Assembly: GCF_035046505.1 (NCBI RefSeq)
Contig: NC_089822.1
Span: 271,455,054-271,519,053 of the forward strand
DNA: 64,000 nt
DNA from: Tiliqua scincoides
Taxonomy: Eukaryota; Chordata; Lepidosauria; Squamata; Scincidae
Direction: 5' to 3'
A program made the translations under genes and the position numbers. The notes below the pieces were generated by a model. It worked only from the letters and a program-made list of their open reading frames with translations. It was not told the origin of the DNA and searched no databases. Shown in pieces: positions 1-12,500 of the stretch (its first letter is position 1; every line of letters starts with the position of its first letter).

Positions 1-49
1 GCCAGATATAAAAGTGTGCAACAGAGTCTTGTGTTTTGCACTACTTAGC

Positions 50-530
50 ATAAGAACATAAGAAGAGCCCTGCTGGATCAGGCCAAAGGTCCATCTAGTC
101 CAGTTTCATGGATCTCACAGAGGCCCACCAGATGTCTCAGGGAGCACATAAGACACCTGAATCCTGGTATCTGGCATTCAGAGGTAGCCCACTTCTAAAA
201 TCAGGAGGTTGCATGTTCCCGTCATGGCTTATAACCCATGATGAACTTTTCCTTCAGAAATTTGTCCAAACCCCTTTTAAAGGCATCCAGGCCAGATGCC
301 ATCACCACATCCTGTGGCAAGGAGTTCCGCAGACCAACTACATGCTGAGTAAATAAATATTTTCTTTTGTCTGTCCTAACTCTCCCAACACTCAACTTCC
401 ATGGATGTCCCCTGGTTCTGGTGTTGTGTGAGAGGCAAGAGAACATCCCCCTACCCACTTTATCCATCCCCTGCATGCTTTTGTAAATCTCAACCCTGTT
501 CCCACTCAGACGCCTCTTTTCTCCTTGGTC
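50..530 (-). mobile_element. CR1 LINE, 3' end
   Basis: Read on the minus strand, this is the C-terminal end of a CR1 reverse-transcriptase ORF (SVGRVRTDKRKY, VVGLRNSLPQDVV, AFKRGLDKFL) followed by the short 3' UTR ending in TTCTTATGTTCTTA-like repeats at about position 50. It is strongly 5' truncated and interrupted by stops. The upstream limit near 530 is approximate because similarity fades. Confidence 0.85.
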
Positions 531-1069
531 TGCTTTTTGACACATCCTTTTATACCAACTGCCACGTATATTTTGATGGTCCTGAAAATGCATTCTATTT
601 AGTTTTTTAACGCTATCCTGTGCAAACGTTTTCTTCCTCTCCTCACCCATCATGCTAAAACTCTGCATTACCCAATGAAGTGTTTCAGTGGGTCACCCAG
701 TGGGTGAAGTGGGTCAACCAACGAAATGATCCACAACAGAAAAAGAACAAGAAAAAGAACAAGAACTTATGTTGGGTGAGTTTGGGGGACTCATAGAGTG
801 ATGGGCTCAGGGCCATTGAAAGCAAATTCATAGAGGAGGAGGAGGTTGTCATTAGTCTTGCCTGCTTTGGGGGACTCTCTGATGGGAGGCACCACAGAGC
901 CTAGTGGGTAGAGGGGCAAAGCCTTTCTCTCATGGCTCTCTTGTGGACTCTCAGGGACATCACACTGGCATCTTTGGTTGACCTAAAAGGGTTCCTCATA
1001 TGGCTGCACACACATGTAACTGAAACAATTCACACCAACTGGACTGTAAGACAATATCTAGGGTCTGTC
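531..1069. other. no recognised feature
   Basis: I see no recognisable gene or repeat here. The short open frames have no family resemblance. A purine-rich stretch (AAGAACAAG repeats) lies near 745-770. Confidence 0.5.
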
Positions 1070-4008
1070 ATAAGAACAGCCCCACTGGATCAGGCCATAG
1101 GCCCACCTAGTCAAGCTTCCTGTATCTCACAGAGGCCCACCAAATGCCCCAGGGAGCTCACCAGATAACAAGACCTGCAAGGCCTCCTGGGAATTGTAGT
1201 TTAAGAACAGCCCCACTGGATCAGGCCTTAGGCCCATCTAGTCCAGCTTCCTGTATCTCACAGCGGCCCACCAAATGCCCCAGGGAGCACACCAGATAAC
1301 AAGAGACCTCATCCTGGTGCCCTCCCTTGCATCTGGCATTCTGACATAACCAATTTCTAAAATCAGGAGGTTGCGCATACACATCATGGCTTGTACCCCG
1401 TAATGGATTTTTCCTCCAGAAACTTGTCCAATCCCCTTTTAAAGGCGTCTAGGCTAGATGCCATCACCACATCCTGTGGCAAGGAGTTCCACAGACCAAC
1501 CACACGCTGAGTAAAGAAACATTTTCTTTTGTCTGTCCTAACCCGCCCAACGCTCAATTTTAGTGGATGTCCCCTGGTTCTGGTGTTATGTGAGAGTGTA
1601 AAGAGCATCTCCCTATCCACTCTGTCCATCCCCTGCATAATTTTGTATGTCTCAATCATGTCCCCCCTCAGGCGTCTCTTTTCTAGGCTGAAGAGGCCCA
1701 AACGCCATAGCCTTTCCTCATAAGGAAGGTGCCCCAGCCCCGTAATCATCTTAGTCGCTCTCTTTTGCACCTTTTCCATTTCCACTATGTCTTTTTTGAG
1801 ATGCAGCGACCAGAACTGGACACAATACTCCAGGTGTGGCCTTACCATCGATTTGTACAACGGCATTATAATACTAGCCGTTTTGTTCTCAATACCCTTC
1901 CTAATGATCCCAAGCATAGAATTGGCCTTCTTCACTGCCGCCGCACATTGGGTCGACACTATCATCAACCTGTCCACCACCACCCCAAGATCTCTCTCCT
2001 GATCTGTCACAGACAGCTCAGAACCCATCAGCCTATATCTAAAGTTTTGATTTTTTTGCCCAATGTGCATGACTTTACACTTACTGACATTGAAGCGCAT
2101 CTGCCATTTTGCTGCCCATTCTGCCAGTCTGGAGAGATCCTTCTGGAGCTCCTCACAATCACTTCTGGTCTTCACCACTCAGAAAAGTTTGGTGTCGTCT
2201 GCAAACTTAGCCACCTCACTGCTCAACCCTGTCTCCAGGTCATTTATAAAGAGGTTGAAAAGCAACGGTCCCAGGACAGATCCTTGGGGCACACCGCTTT
2301 TCACCTCTCTCCATTGTGAAAATTCCCAATGACACCCACTCTCTGCTTCCTGGCCTCCAACCAGTTCCCAATTCATGAGAGGACCTGTCCTCTAATTCCC
2401 TGACTGTGAAGTTTTTTCAGTAGCCTTTGGTGAGGGACCGTGTCGAACGCCTTCTGAAAGGCCAGATATATAATGTCCATGGGTTCTCCTGCATCCACAT
2501 GCCTGTTGACCTTTTCAAAGAATTCTATAAGGTTCGTGAGGCAAGACTTACCCTTACAGAAGCCATGCTGACTCTCCCTCAGCAAGGCCTGTTCGTCTAT
2601 GTGTTTTGAGATCCTATCTTTGATGAGGCATTCCACCATCTTACCCGGTATGGATGTTAGACTGACCGGCCTATAGTTTCCCGGGTCCCCCCTCTTTCCC
2701 TTTTTAAAAATAGGCGTGACATTTGCTATCCTCCAATCTTCTGGCACCATGGCCATTTTGAGGGACAAGTTGCATACCTTAGTCAAGAGATCAGCAACTT
2801 CATTCTTCAATTCCTTAATAACTCTTGGGTGGATGCCATCAGGGCCCGGTGACTTATTGATCTTTAATTTATCAATGAGGTCTGAAACATCTTCTCTTTT
2901 AACCTCTATCTGACTTAACTCCTCGGTCAGGAGGGGCCGTTCGGGCAGCGGTTTCTGCCCGAGGTCTTCTGCCGTGAAGACAGATGCAAAGAACTCATTT
3001 AATTTCTCTGCCATCTCTAAGTCTCCTTTTATCTCCCCTTTCCCTCCCTCACCATCCAGAGGGCCAACCGCTTCTCTGGCGGGTTTCCTGCTTCTAACAT
3101 ATTTGAAGAAGCTTTTATTATTCCCCTTAATGTTGCTGGCCATGCGTTCCTCATAGTCTCGCTTGGCCTCCCGTATCACCTTCTTACATTTCTTTGGCCA
3201 CAGTTTATGTTCCTTTTTATTCTCCTCATTAGGGCAAGACTTCCATTTACGGAAGGAAGCTTCCTTGCCCTTCACAGCCTCTCTAACTTGGCTGGTTAGC
3301 CATGCGGGCACCCTCCTGGATTTAGTGGAACCCTTCTTTCTTTGCGGTATACACCTCTGCTGGGCCTCTATTACTGTTGTTTTAAGCAGCCTCCATGCAC
3401 TCTGGAGAGATTGGACTCTTTTTACCCTCCCTTTTAACCTCCTTCTAACCAGCCTCCTCATTTGAGGGAAGTCCGCCCGTCGGAAGTCAAGGGTTTTTGT
3501 TAGAGATTTGCCTGGTATTCTTCCCCCAACGTGCATGTCAAAACGGATCGCAGCATGATCACTGTTCCCCAATGGCTCAGTAACATTTACATCTCTAACC
3601 AGGTCCTGCATACCGCACAATATTAAATCCAGAGTCACCTGTCCTCTGGTGGGCTCCGTGACTAGCTTATCTAAGCCACAGTCATTTAGCACGTCAAGAA
3701 ATCTGGTTTCCTTATCGTGACCAGAACACAAATTGACCCAGTCAATATGAGGATAATTGAAGTCCCCCATGATTACAACCCTGTCCCTCCTTGTCACCTC
3801 CCTGATCTGTTTCCTCATTTCAAGGTCCCCATCCGCTTTCTGGTCTGGAGGAGGATAGCACGCCCCCAGTATTACATCGCTGCACAAGCCTGGTAATTTA
3901 ACCCACAGAGATTCTACGGTAGAGTCGGACCCACCTTCAATCTCTACTTTGCTGGATTTTATCCCTTCCTTAACATAAAGGGCCACCCCACCTCCAACAC
4001 GCAGAGGG
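1070..4008 (-). mobile_element. CR1 LINE, nearly complete ORF2, two tail units
   Basis: This is the longest CR1 copy in the window, on the minus strand. From about 4008 down it encodes the end of an AP-endonuclease domain (GDFNYPHIDW, LGNSDHAAI), then a reverse transcriptase ([45 protein letters not shown]) and the CR1 C-terminal region ending ...SITGYKP at 1384. The 5' end is truncated inside the endonuclease. The frame breaks near 2376 (frameshift) and at 2179 (TGA in place of the usual Arg codon after TKLF), so the copy is inactive. The 3' UTR (1070-1383) carries the tail twice, joined by the linker whose minus-strand reading is ACTACAATTCCCAG (around 1190-1204). Confidence 0.92.
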
Positions 4009-4235
4009 ATAGCAGAGGGATAGCTAGATGGTGGCAGGGCATCAGCAGAGTGCAGGGTTTGGAGCCTTTGGCCTCAGATGTGTGCAGTGTTTCAACTCAA
4101 CATCTGAAGGGCTCACTGAGTACAGAATTGAACAGCTGAACTGAGGGTGGTTTTCAGTGGAACCACCTGGGGGGGAGCAGTACCTGCCACGGCTGCAGCT
4201 TCTGGAGATCTCCAGGCCTCCGCATCACTCCTCAC

Positions 4236-5871
4236 TTGGATCTGGCTGCGTATGCCTCATTTAAGGCCTGCGCCACAGCCTGGATGCTGTTGTAGATGCT
4301 GACGCTCTCCATGGACAGGCTGCTCTCAGGCGCACCGTTCTGGGGCTGGGTCTCCTCCTCCTTCTCTCGGCATCTGGTCCGAACTTTCACAGACAACTTG
4401 TGCTTTGAGTCTGAGCAACGAAAACCTTGGGTGGAGAGCAGTGGAAGGAGCTTTTCATCCGTTCCGGTCTGGATTAAGAAGGTGAAACAAGCATGAATGG
4501 GCTGGGTATGAAAGATGCTGTAAAAGGCGCTCAAGCCAACATCCTGCAGAGCGGTGGCGACCCAGACTTTTCCCGCAATGGGAGCTTTCTGATGCTTCTC
4601 AGCATGTTTCATCACCCTTGCCAAGCCAAACAAGGATTGAGAATCCCCTGGGCAAATGACAACGTTGGCTTGGCTCTGCCAGAGGAAGGAAAGCATGCGG
4701 CAGAAGTCCTTGTACTGCACCAGGGTGGGGATCATCTCCTCGAAGGCGATGCAAACGCCGCTCCTGGCGAACACGGTGGACAGAGCCCTCCTGAACTCCT
4801 CTCCATCTTCTGTGTCTGAGGCAACGAGGCCGACCCACGTCCTCCGGAAGTGCAGGAGCAGCTTGGCAACCCCCCAGTACCTGGAGTCGTCCTCTGGGAC
4901 CATCCGGTAGAAAAAGGGGAGCCGGGTTTTGTCGTTCAGCAGACGAGAGGCAAAACCGTAACTCACCTGCAGAGGAGAGAAAGAGGGAGGCCTTCGGTGC
5001 TTGCGATTTGCTGCTCTGCGCAAGTTTGCGCACAAGATCACACCTTCCAGACTACAGAGACGTGGACTTTTCGGGCGTAACTGAAATGTCATGCAAACTG
5101 CTGGCCTCTCCAATTGGTTTAATGCATAACTTTCCCAGCCCTGAGAAAGGGGCCCCCACATTAAGGCCTGCAGCCCAGGGGCTTTCAAAGTACATGCACC
5201 CACCTCTGCTATTCACCCCCCTCCTCTGTCCTCCTGCAGGGTGAAGCAAAAACTGGACTGGAACCAGTTGACCAGTGGGGGGAGCAGACAGTCCCACAGA
5301 GGCAGATGTTGGAAATGGCTGCAAGTGTTGTTGTTCAGTCGTGTCCAACTCTTTGTGACACCCTGGACCACAGCACGCCAGGCCCCCCGTCTACAACTAA
5401 TTTCTGAAGTTTGTCCAAATTCACGTTCATTGCCTCTGTCTAACCATCTCATCCTCTGACGCCCCCTTCTCCTGTGGCCTTCAGTTTTTCCCAGCATCAG
5501 GGTCTTTTCTAAGGAGTCCTCCCTTCTCATGAGATGACCAAAGGATTCAGCTTCATCACCCCTAACTCCTGCCCAAGTCCAGAGGGGGAGAAACTCCAAC
5601 ACAGCAGCGGCACACGCGTGACTTACAGGTACATGCGAGTCGAGGGAGGCGTCTTAAACGTGTTGGGAAAAGACAGAACGCACGTGGTGGACAGAACACC
5701 AGCAACAAGGTGGTCTCCTGGCCTGTAATAATTGAAGGCATCTATTTTATCCGGTGCCAGATTCAGGGGACATTTGGCCTTCAGCATCCCGCAGGCTGCC
5801 TGGGGCAGCAGCAGCAGCAGCAGTGTCACCCTGGGGTGCCCTGTGCGGTCACCCCCCTTGGGGCTCTCCAT
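4236..5871 (-). pseudogene. vomeronasal type-2 receptor (V2R), two exons, partial
   Basis: V2Rs are class C GPCRs of vomeronasal neurons with a large ligand-binding ectodomain. Exon 1 (5871 down to 5627) starts with ATG, a leucine-rich signal peptide (VTLLLLLLPQAACG) and the V2R N-terminus (YYRPGDHLVAGVLSTT). It ends at a consensus GTAAGT donor. A second exon (4966 down to 4236) starts after a CTGCAG acceptor with VSYGFASRLLNDKTRLPFFY, then MVPEDDSRYWGVAKLL and FRRTWVGLVASDTEDGEEF, and ends ...YNSIQAVAQALNEAYAARS before a GTGAGG donor. These match the ligand-binding exon of V2Rs. The exon expected between them is not found in the 660-bp gap, which holds a BovB fragment. The later cysteine-rich and seven-helix exons are not below 4236, where CR1 begins. 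It is probably a remnant. A working gene with very distant 3' exons cannot be excluded, but the missing exon argues against it. Confidence 0.8.
5324..5558 (-). mobile_element. BovB (RTE) LINE 3' fragment
   Basis: On the minus strand this encodes the BovB C-terminus (FGHLMRREDSLEKTLMLGK, RRRGRQRMRWLD, AWRAVVQGVTKSWTRL). The plus strand begins with TTGTTGTTCAGTCGTGTCC, a typical reverse-complement BovB tail. It lies in the intron of the V2R remnant and is 5' truncated. BovB is common in squamates and is patchy elsewhere because of horizontal transfer. Confidence 0.88.
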
Positions 5872-6805
5872 AGCAGCCCCAGCTAATGCGGAGGAGCCCA
5901 GGTCGAGCCTGCAGCGCTTTTGCTCAGGATGGTGCCCACCACCATGACTGCAGAGTCCCCTGGGCTGGCACTAAAGCATCGCCTGGCATAGCCCCTGCCT
6001 GCCCTGCAGCTCAGCCCAACCTCTCAGTGGCACGGGAGGCCTTTATGCCCAGCATGTTGTGTTGCAAGAACTTGCCTCCTGTTGCTCTCAGGCCTGCTGT
6101 CGATGTTGTTGGTTTCAAAAGCGATCCTTGGGAAACAGTCCCTTGAGCTTCAGCTGGAAGGGGAAGAAATCACTTTGATTTGGATAATTATATCAGGAAG
6201 TGCCACTTCTGTGTCCTCCTGGACTCTCCGTGTGGCTCCGTGCGCAGGTGCGCGGCTGGAGAAACATGCTGGCAATACTCAGCAAAGTGGCTCCATATTT
6301 TTGGTCGGAAAGGAGAGGTCGGCGGAGGGGGGTCTCAAGGCTTGACTTTGTGACAAGCGATCCCTTCAGAACAATCGGGTTAAAGCTACTCCATTAGGAT
6401 CAATACAAGGAGTTAGCAGGGTCCGTTCAGCACTTGGGCATTGTGGACATGTGAAGCTGCCTTGTATGTCAGGCCATCCCCCCCCCCCCACTGTTTGCTT
6501 TGGCCGCAGACCTGCACGGGTCCAGGCCGAAGCCTTTCCCAGACCTGAAGTTTTTTGCTCTTCAAAGGCAGCCTCACAGGGAGTGGAGCACAGTCACCCA
6601 AGCAGGATATCACCATAGCCAGGGACAGGTGCCATTGGCACCCCACTGGCACCCCAGCCAAAGCCAGGCAAAGGCACTCCTCATCATTGATGAAGCCTGA
6701 ACATCCAAGGCTCAAAACAGAGCCCAGAAACACCTCCATCCCGAGACCCGGAGCCTTCAGGAGGAGCGCGTTGGAATCCCGTTCCCTAGTCCAGTGTTCA
6801 CACCA
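5872..6805. other. no recognised feature
   Basis: This lies upstream of V2R exon 1 and extends to the next CR1. No domain, splice-bounded exon or known repeat was recognised. It contains a poly-C run near 6479-6490. Confidence 0.45.
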
Positions 6806-7330
6806 CATGAGGCAAGACTTACCCTTACAGAAGCCATGCTGACTCTCCCTCAGCAAGGCCTGTTCGTCTATGTGTTTTGAGATCCTATCTTTGATGAGGC
6901 ATTCCACCATCTTACCCGGTATGGATGTTAGGCTGACCGGCCTATAGTTTCCCGGGTCCCCCCTCTTTCCCTTTTTAAAAATAGGCGTGACATTTGCTAT
7001 CCTCCAATCTTCTCGCACCGTGGCTGTTTTGAGGGACAAGTTGCATATTTTAGTCAAGAGAACAGCAACTTCATTCTTCAGTTCCTTAATAACTCTTGGG
7101 TGGATGCCATCAGGTCCCAGTGACTTATTGATCTTTAATTTGTCAATTAGGTCTGAAACATCTTCTCTTTTAACCTCTATCTGACTTAACTCCTCGGTTA
7201 GGAGGGGCCGTTCGGGCAGCGGTATCTGCCCGAGGTCTTCTGCCATGAAGACAGATGCAAAGAACTCATTTAATTTCTCTGCCATTTCTAAGCCTCCTTT
7301 TATCTCCCCTTTCCTTCCCTCACCATCCAG
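6806..7330 (-). mobile_element. CR1 LINE, internal RT fragment
   Basis: The minus strand encodes the CR1 segment from MAEKLNEFFASVF through LIDKLKINKS, GPDGIHPRVIKELK, NYRPVSLTSIPGK to SQHGFCKGKSCL. Both ends are truncated: it lacks the palm FADD part and the tail. Confidence 0.88.
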
Positions 7331-7847
7331 ACGTCAAGCATGACAGATGGGAGAACTTTGAAGAACGAATTGAAATGAACCAGAAAACCGATGTGTCTTG
7401 CTTAGCCTTTTCTCAGCCATGTCACTTTGCCTGAAGGAATCGCCAGCCCCTTCCGCTTGCGCTTGGGTGAGTGGGCACTGAGTCCCATGGAGTGGGTGCT
7501 GAGGCTGCTGGAAGGGAACTGCCACGCCTTCCTGGGTTTTGACATTTGCTGGAATGATGCCGTGGCCTCCCTGCTTGGAGGATGGAGCAAGACAGACAGG
7601 AGCGTCACCCACATTCCAGTTCCTGGAGGACTCCAACAGAAGCTGACTGGTGCATGGAGCAAAAGGCCAAAAGCCGCCTGCAAGCTGATCCCAGCTGCTG
7701 ACTGCCGCAGGCTGCTGCTGGTGAACCAAAACTGCCCCAAACCCAGTAACACAGGGAAGGCACTGGAGAAACAGGGATTCCTCATGCCCTGACTGGAGGC
7801 TTTTCTGGCCAGGTGCACTGCTGTCTTCTCTGGAGTCAACCTGATCT
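7331..7847. other. no recognised feature
   Basis: This 0.5-kb stretch separates a minus-strand CR1 from a plus-strand CR1. Open frames on both strands (about 120-158 codons) are overlapping and show no recognisable domain. Confidence 0.4.
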
Positions 7848-8501
7848 CTTGACTAAAATATGCACCTTGTCCCTCCAAATGGCCACGGTGCCAGAGGATT
7901 GCAGGATAGCAAATATCACACTGATTTTTAAAAAAGGAAGGACGGGGGACCCGGGAAACTATAGGCCGGTCAGCCTAACATCCATACTGGGTAAGATGGT
8001 GGAATGCCTCATCAAAGATAGGATCTCAAAACACATATACGAACAGGCCTACTGAGGGAGAATCAGCCTGGCTTCTGTAAGGGTAAGTCTTGCCTCACGA
8101 ACCTTATAGAATTCTTTGAAAAGGTCAACAGGCATGTGGATGCGGGAGAACCCGTGGACATTATATATCTGGACTTTCAGAAAGTGTTTGACACGGTCCC
8201 TCACCAAAGGCTACTGAGAAAACTCCACAATCAGGGAATTAGAGGACAGGTCCTCTCATGGATTGAGAACTGGTTGGAGGCCAGGAAGCAGAGAGTGGGT
8301 GTCAATGGGCAATTTTCACAAGGGAGAGAGGTGAAAAGCGGTGTGCCCCAAGGATCTGTCCTGGGACTGCTGCTCTTCAGCTTCTTCATAAATGACCTGG
8401 AGACAGGGTTAAGCAGCGAGGTGGCTAAGTTTGCAGATGACAGCAAACTTTTCCAAGTGATGAAGACCAGAAGTGATTGTGTAGAGCTCCAGAAGGATCT
8501 C
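7848..8501 (+). mobile_element. CR1 LINE, part 1 of a copy split by insertions
   Basis: This is plus-strand CR1 RT sequence ([48 protein letters not shown]) up to LQKDLC. It stops at 8501 where a solo LTR begins, resumes at 9148, and resumes again at 12797. The three pieces are in CR1 order, so they were one insertion. Confidence 0.9.
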
Positions 8502-9147
8502 TGTTACGTGAAAATAATCTGTTACGTGAAAATCCCCTTTTTGCCTTTTAGTTGTGATTTTTTCTCTATCTGGTTATGTTAAAATAGACTAAAATATCAT
8601 GCAGGCCAAACTTCTCATACAGGCCACAATCAAGTCAAGTCATAAGCTCATGGTTACACAACCTCCACCTTCCTGTGGTCACACATTAGGGGAGGAAGTC
8701 TGGCATCGTAAATCATTGTTTCTACATTACTGTATTCATTGCATTGTTTTAACCCAATCACTGTTTAAGAGCTGTATGCAAAAGTGTCTCCTAATCCAAT
8801 CACTGTTTAAGTCCTGTATGCAAACCTGAACTGCCTTCTTGTGTTGGTATTGTTTAAGTTCCCCCATCCAGGAAGCCAGCCATTAGCCCCCATTAAATTT
8901 GCTGATAACTGATCCTTTCAATGTTTTACTTACTCAAAGCACCCTGCAGTGTGGTAGAAAGAAAGTTATCATCCAGTTCAACTCTGTCTGAAAACCCCTT
9001 TTTTAAGAGAGGGCTTGCTCCCACATGCTCCCACAAGCTAAAAGGAATTTCTCTGCATTACGCCATCTTGTTATCCAGCCTGCAATCCTGAGTTTCCAAT
9101 AAGGGCAGTGCAATATTCCCCTAAACAAAACAGCCCTTTTGGTAACA
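8502..9147 (+). mobile_element. solo LTR (copy A) of an endogenous retrovirus-like element
   Basis: The segment begins TGTTACGTGAAAAT and ends TTTTGGTAACA, so it has TG...CA ends. It is flanked by a 4-bp duplication (TCTC at 8498-8501 and 9148-9151) that is single in uninterrupted CR1. An inverted relative lies at 9891-10906. No internal coding region is present. It is a fossil of LTR-retroelement type, exact family not determined, and younger than the CR1 it sits in. Confidence 0.72.
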
Positions 9148-9535
9148 TCTCTCCAGACTGGCAGAATGGGCAGCAAAATGGCAAATGTGTTTTAATGTAA
9201 GTAAGTGTAAAGCTATTGGGACAAAAAAATCAAAACTTCACATAAAGGTTGATGGGTTCTGAGCTGTCTGTGACAGATCAGGAGAGAGATCTTGGGGTGG
9301 TGGTGGACAGGTCGATGAAAGTGTCGACCCAATCTGCGGCGGCCATAAAGAAGGCCAATTCTATGCTTGGGATCATTAGAAAAGGTATTGAGAACAAAAC
9401 GGCTAATATTATAATGCCGTTGTACAAATCGATGGTAAGGCCACACCTGGAGTATTGTGTCCAGTTCTGGTCCAGTTCTGGTCACCACATCTCATAAAGG
9501 ACAGAGTGGAGATGGAAAAGGTGCAAAAGAGAGGA
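9148..9535 (+). mobile_element. CR1 LINE, part 2
   Basis: This continues the CR1 of 7848-8501 after the solo LTR (GSELSVTDQERDLGVVVDRS, KANSMLGIIRKGIENKT, RPHLEYCVQFWS). It ends at the (AATAG)n tail of an L2-like LINE inserted in the opposite direction. Confidence 0.88.
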
Positions 9536-12500
9536 ACTAGAATAGAATAGAATAGAATAGAAATTTATTTGTCATTGTACCCGTATACACAAGTACAACG
9601 AAATTAGGTGCTTTCGCAAGGTAAAAGAAGACATGACCCACACAAAACAACAATACAAAAAAGTCAGGCAGACTACATATACAATCACCACATTGCTAAA
9701 ACTCTGTTCAACATATCACTGTACCCCCGCATTTAATCTAGACACTGCACTGGGATAAAAAATGTTCTTTAATCTACTCGTTCTTACTCTTATCACCCTA
9801 TATCTTCTTCCTGATGGCAATAGTTCAAAAAATCGATAACCAGGATGTGAGGGATTTCTCAGAATTTTTAAGGTTTTCGACATACACCTTTGTTACCAAA
9901 AGGGCTGATTTGTTTAGGGGGAATTAGTACACTACCCTTATTGGGAACCTCAGGATCACAGGCTGGATAGCAAGACGGCATAATGCAGAGAAATTCCCTT
10001 TTAGCTTAAGGAGGAGACTGAGAGAAAGATAACTTTCAATAAAAGATTACATTTTTATTACAAAAGCACACAGGTAAACATAATGCACATGGAAAAATGA
10101 TAAGTCTTGGTCCTAGTACTTGAATCTTAGTGTACCTAGCTTGATGGTGGTTGCATGAGAAAAGTATTTGGTGCATCCGAGGAAATTAGAAATAGGGAAA
10201 GGTTTTAGGGAAGGATTTCAGGGGTCCCTGATCTGCCAATCCCAGTTGCTAACTAAAGATGGGGAGAGAAGGGGAGAAAAAGATGGGGGGGGGGAGGAAA
10301 AAGTTCCAGGCTCAAGAATAGTTACCTGTCCTGCAGAGTAGTTGGATGGGGGGGGGAGTCCTGGGAGGAGGACCCTCTGACACAACACAAGGTGTTGGTC
10401 CTTGGATGGAGGGGAGCCAGAGAGAGTGACGTGGCCCTCCCTTAAAAAGGGGCTTTCTGACTGTGTTGAGCTGGATGGTAACTTTGCTTACTACCACACA
10501 GCAGGGTAAACACTGAAAAGATCAGGATGTCCCTTATCAGCAAAATTCAGTGGGGTCTAATGGCTGTCTTCCTAGCTGGGGAAACTTAAACAATACAATG
10601 AGTCAGCAACACACAGAAGGCAGTTCAAATTTGCATAGAGTACTTAAGCAGTGATTGAGTTAAAACAATACAATGAATAGGAGACACTTAAACAATGATT
10701 TCCTAAGCCAGACTTCTTCCTCCTAGAGAGGTGGATGTTGTAGGTCTTCCTCCTAGAGAGGTGGAGGTTGTGTAAGTTTGCGGCTTGACCAGAGTTTTGG
10801 AAATTTGGCCTGTGTGAGAAGTTTAAGCCTGCATATTTTAGTCCGTAGTAACATAACCAGATATAAAATCACAACTAAAAGGAAAAAGGGGGATTTTCAC
10901 GTAACACCTTGTACTGTAAAGCTCCTCCAAAGAAGGGAGGGAACAGCCAATAATCCTCTGAGATTATTGTGATCTCAGAGGGTAGATAACCCTCTGGAGC
11001 GCTTTTCTCTCCACCACTGCACAACTCGCAAACCAAACACAGAGACAAAAAGATAGAATGCTCTCTATGTAGCTGTGATAAAAATTACCAACAATGTCTC
11101 AGGCAGTTCTTGTCTGCTGAGGAGTCTCAAAAAGTACAATCGTTGTTGGGCCTTCTTTACCAGAGCAGTGGTGTTTGCACTCCATGTTAAATCCTTCTTC
11201 ATGATGATCCCCAGAAACTTAACCTCGTCCACCTGCTTTACACAAACACCCTCAATACACAAGGGCCGAATGTCAGATTTTCTTTTCCAATAGTCCACAA
11301 TAAATTCCTTAGTCTTATTGATGTTAAAAATAAGGTTATTATTTTTGCACCATAAAGACAACCGTTGTACCTCTTCACGATATGCAGACTCATCATCTCC
11401 AGAGATGAGCCCCACTAACGTGGTATCATCCAGAAATTTGATAATCTTATTGCTGGGATAAATATTGGTGCAATCTGAAGTGGAGATGGTAAACAGTAGG
11501 GGACTCAACACACAGCCCTGTGGAGTACCCGTATTGAGAATCCTGGCAGAAGAAACAAAGTCCCTTAATCTCACCCTCTGAGGGCGATTTGAAAGAAAAT
11601 CCAAGATCCACATACAGATTGGTTCTGGAAACCCAAGATCTTTAAGTTTAGATATCAGTTTGTATGGTATAATTGTGTTAAATGCAGAGCTGAAATCCAC
11701 GAAGAGCATTCTTACATAGGTCCCCCACTGCTCTAAATGAGTTAAAGCAGTGTGTAAGACGGTGTTTATAGCATCTTCTGTTGATCTATTTGCCCCATAT
11801 GCAAACTGATATCTATCAAATGAGTCTGGAAGACAGGATGATGTACTGTCGAACTAATTGTTCAAAACACTTAATAATAGAAGTGAGTGCCACCAGTCTA
11901 TAATCATTGAGGATACTTATGAAGGGCTTCTTTGGGAATGGAACAATGGTGGAAGCTTTCAGACACGATGGAACAATGGCTTGGGATAGAGACCGATTAA
12001 AAATCTTAGTCAAAACCCCAGCCAATTGGTCTGCACAGTCTTTTACCACCCGGCCAGAAATGCCATCAGGTCCGGCGGCCTTCCTCGAATTTACCGCTTT
12101 CAGTGTCTTCCTCACGTCATGCTCTCCCACAACAAGGAGGGAGCCGTGCTGAGTTAATAACTGCGGTGTGGCAACTTCAGTTTGATTTACCTCAAACCAG
12201 GCAAAAAAGTTATTCAGCTCCTCCGCCAACAGAGCATCTCCATCCATGGGGGCAGTTTTTGTTTTATAATTAGTAATTTGCTGAACCCCTTGCCACACCT
12301 GCCTCATATTATTACTAGAAAAGCAGTCCTCAATCCTCCTCTTATAATCAGCCTTGGCTTGCCTAATACCCTTCTTCAAACCAGCCCTAGCAACGCTGCA
12401 CTTCAACTCATCACCGGATTTAAAAGCCTTGTTTCTCACATACAGGAGACGTCTGACCTCTCCAGTCATCCACAGTTTCTGGTTAGGGTAAATCCGAATG

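Noticed and set aside
1729-2332. Plus-strand ORFs that recur over every minus-strand CR1
   Set aside because: They are antisense shadows of the CR1 reverse transcriptase and recur with each copy.
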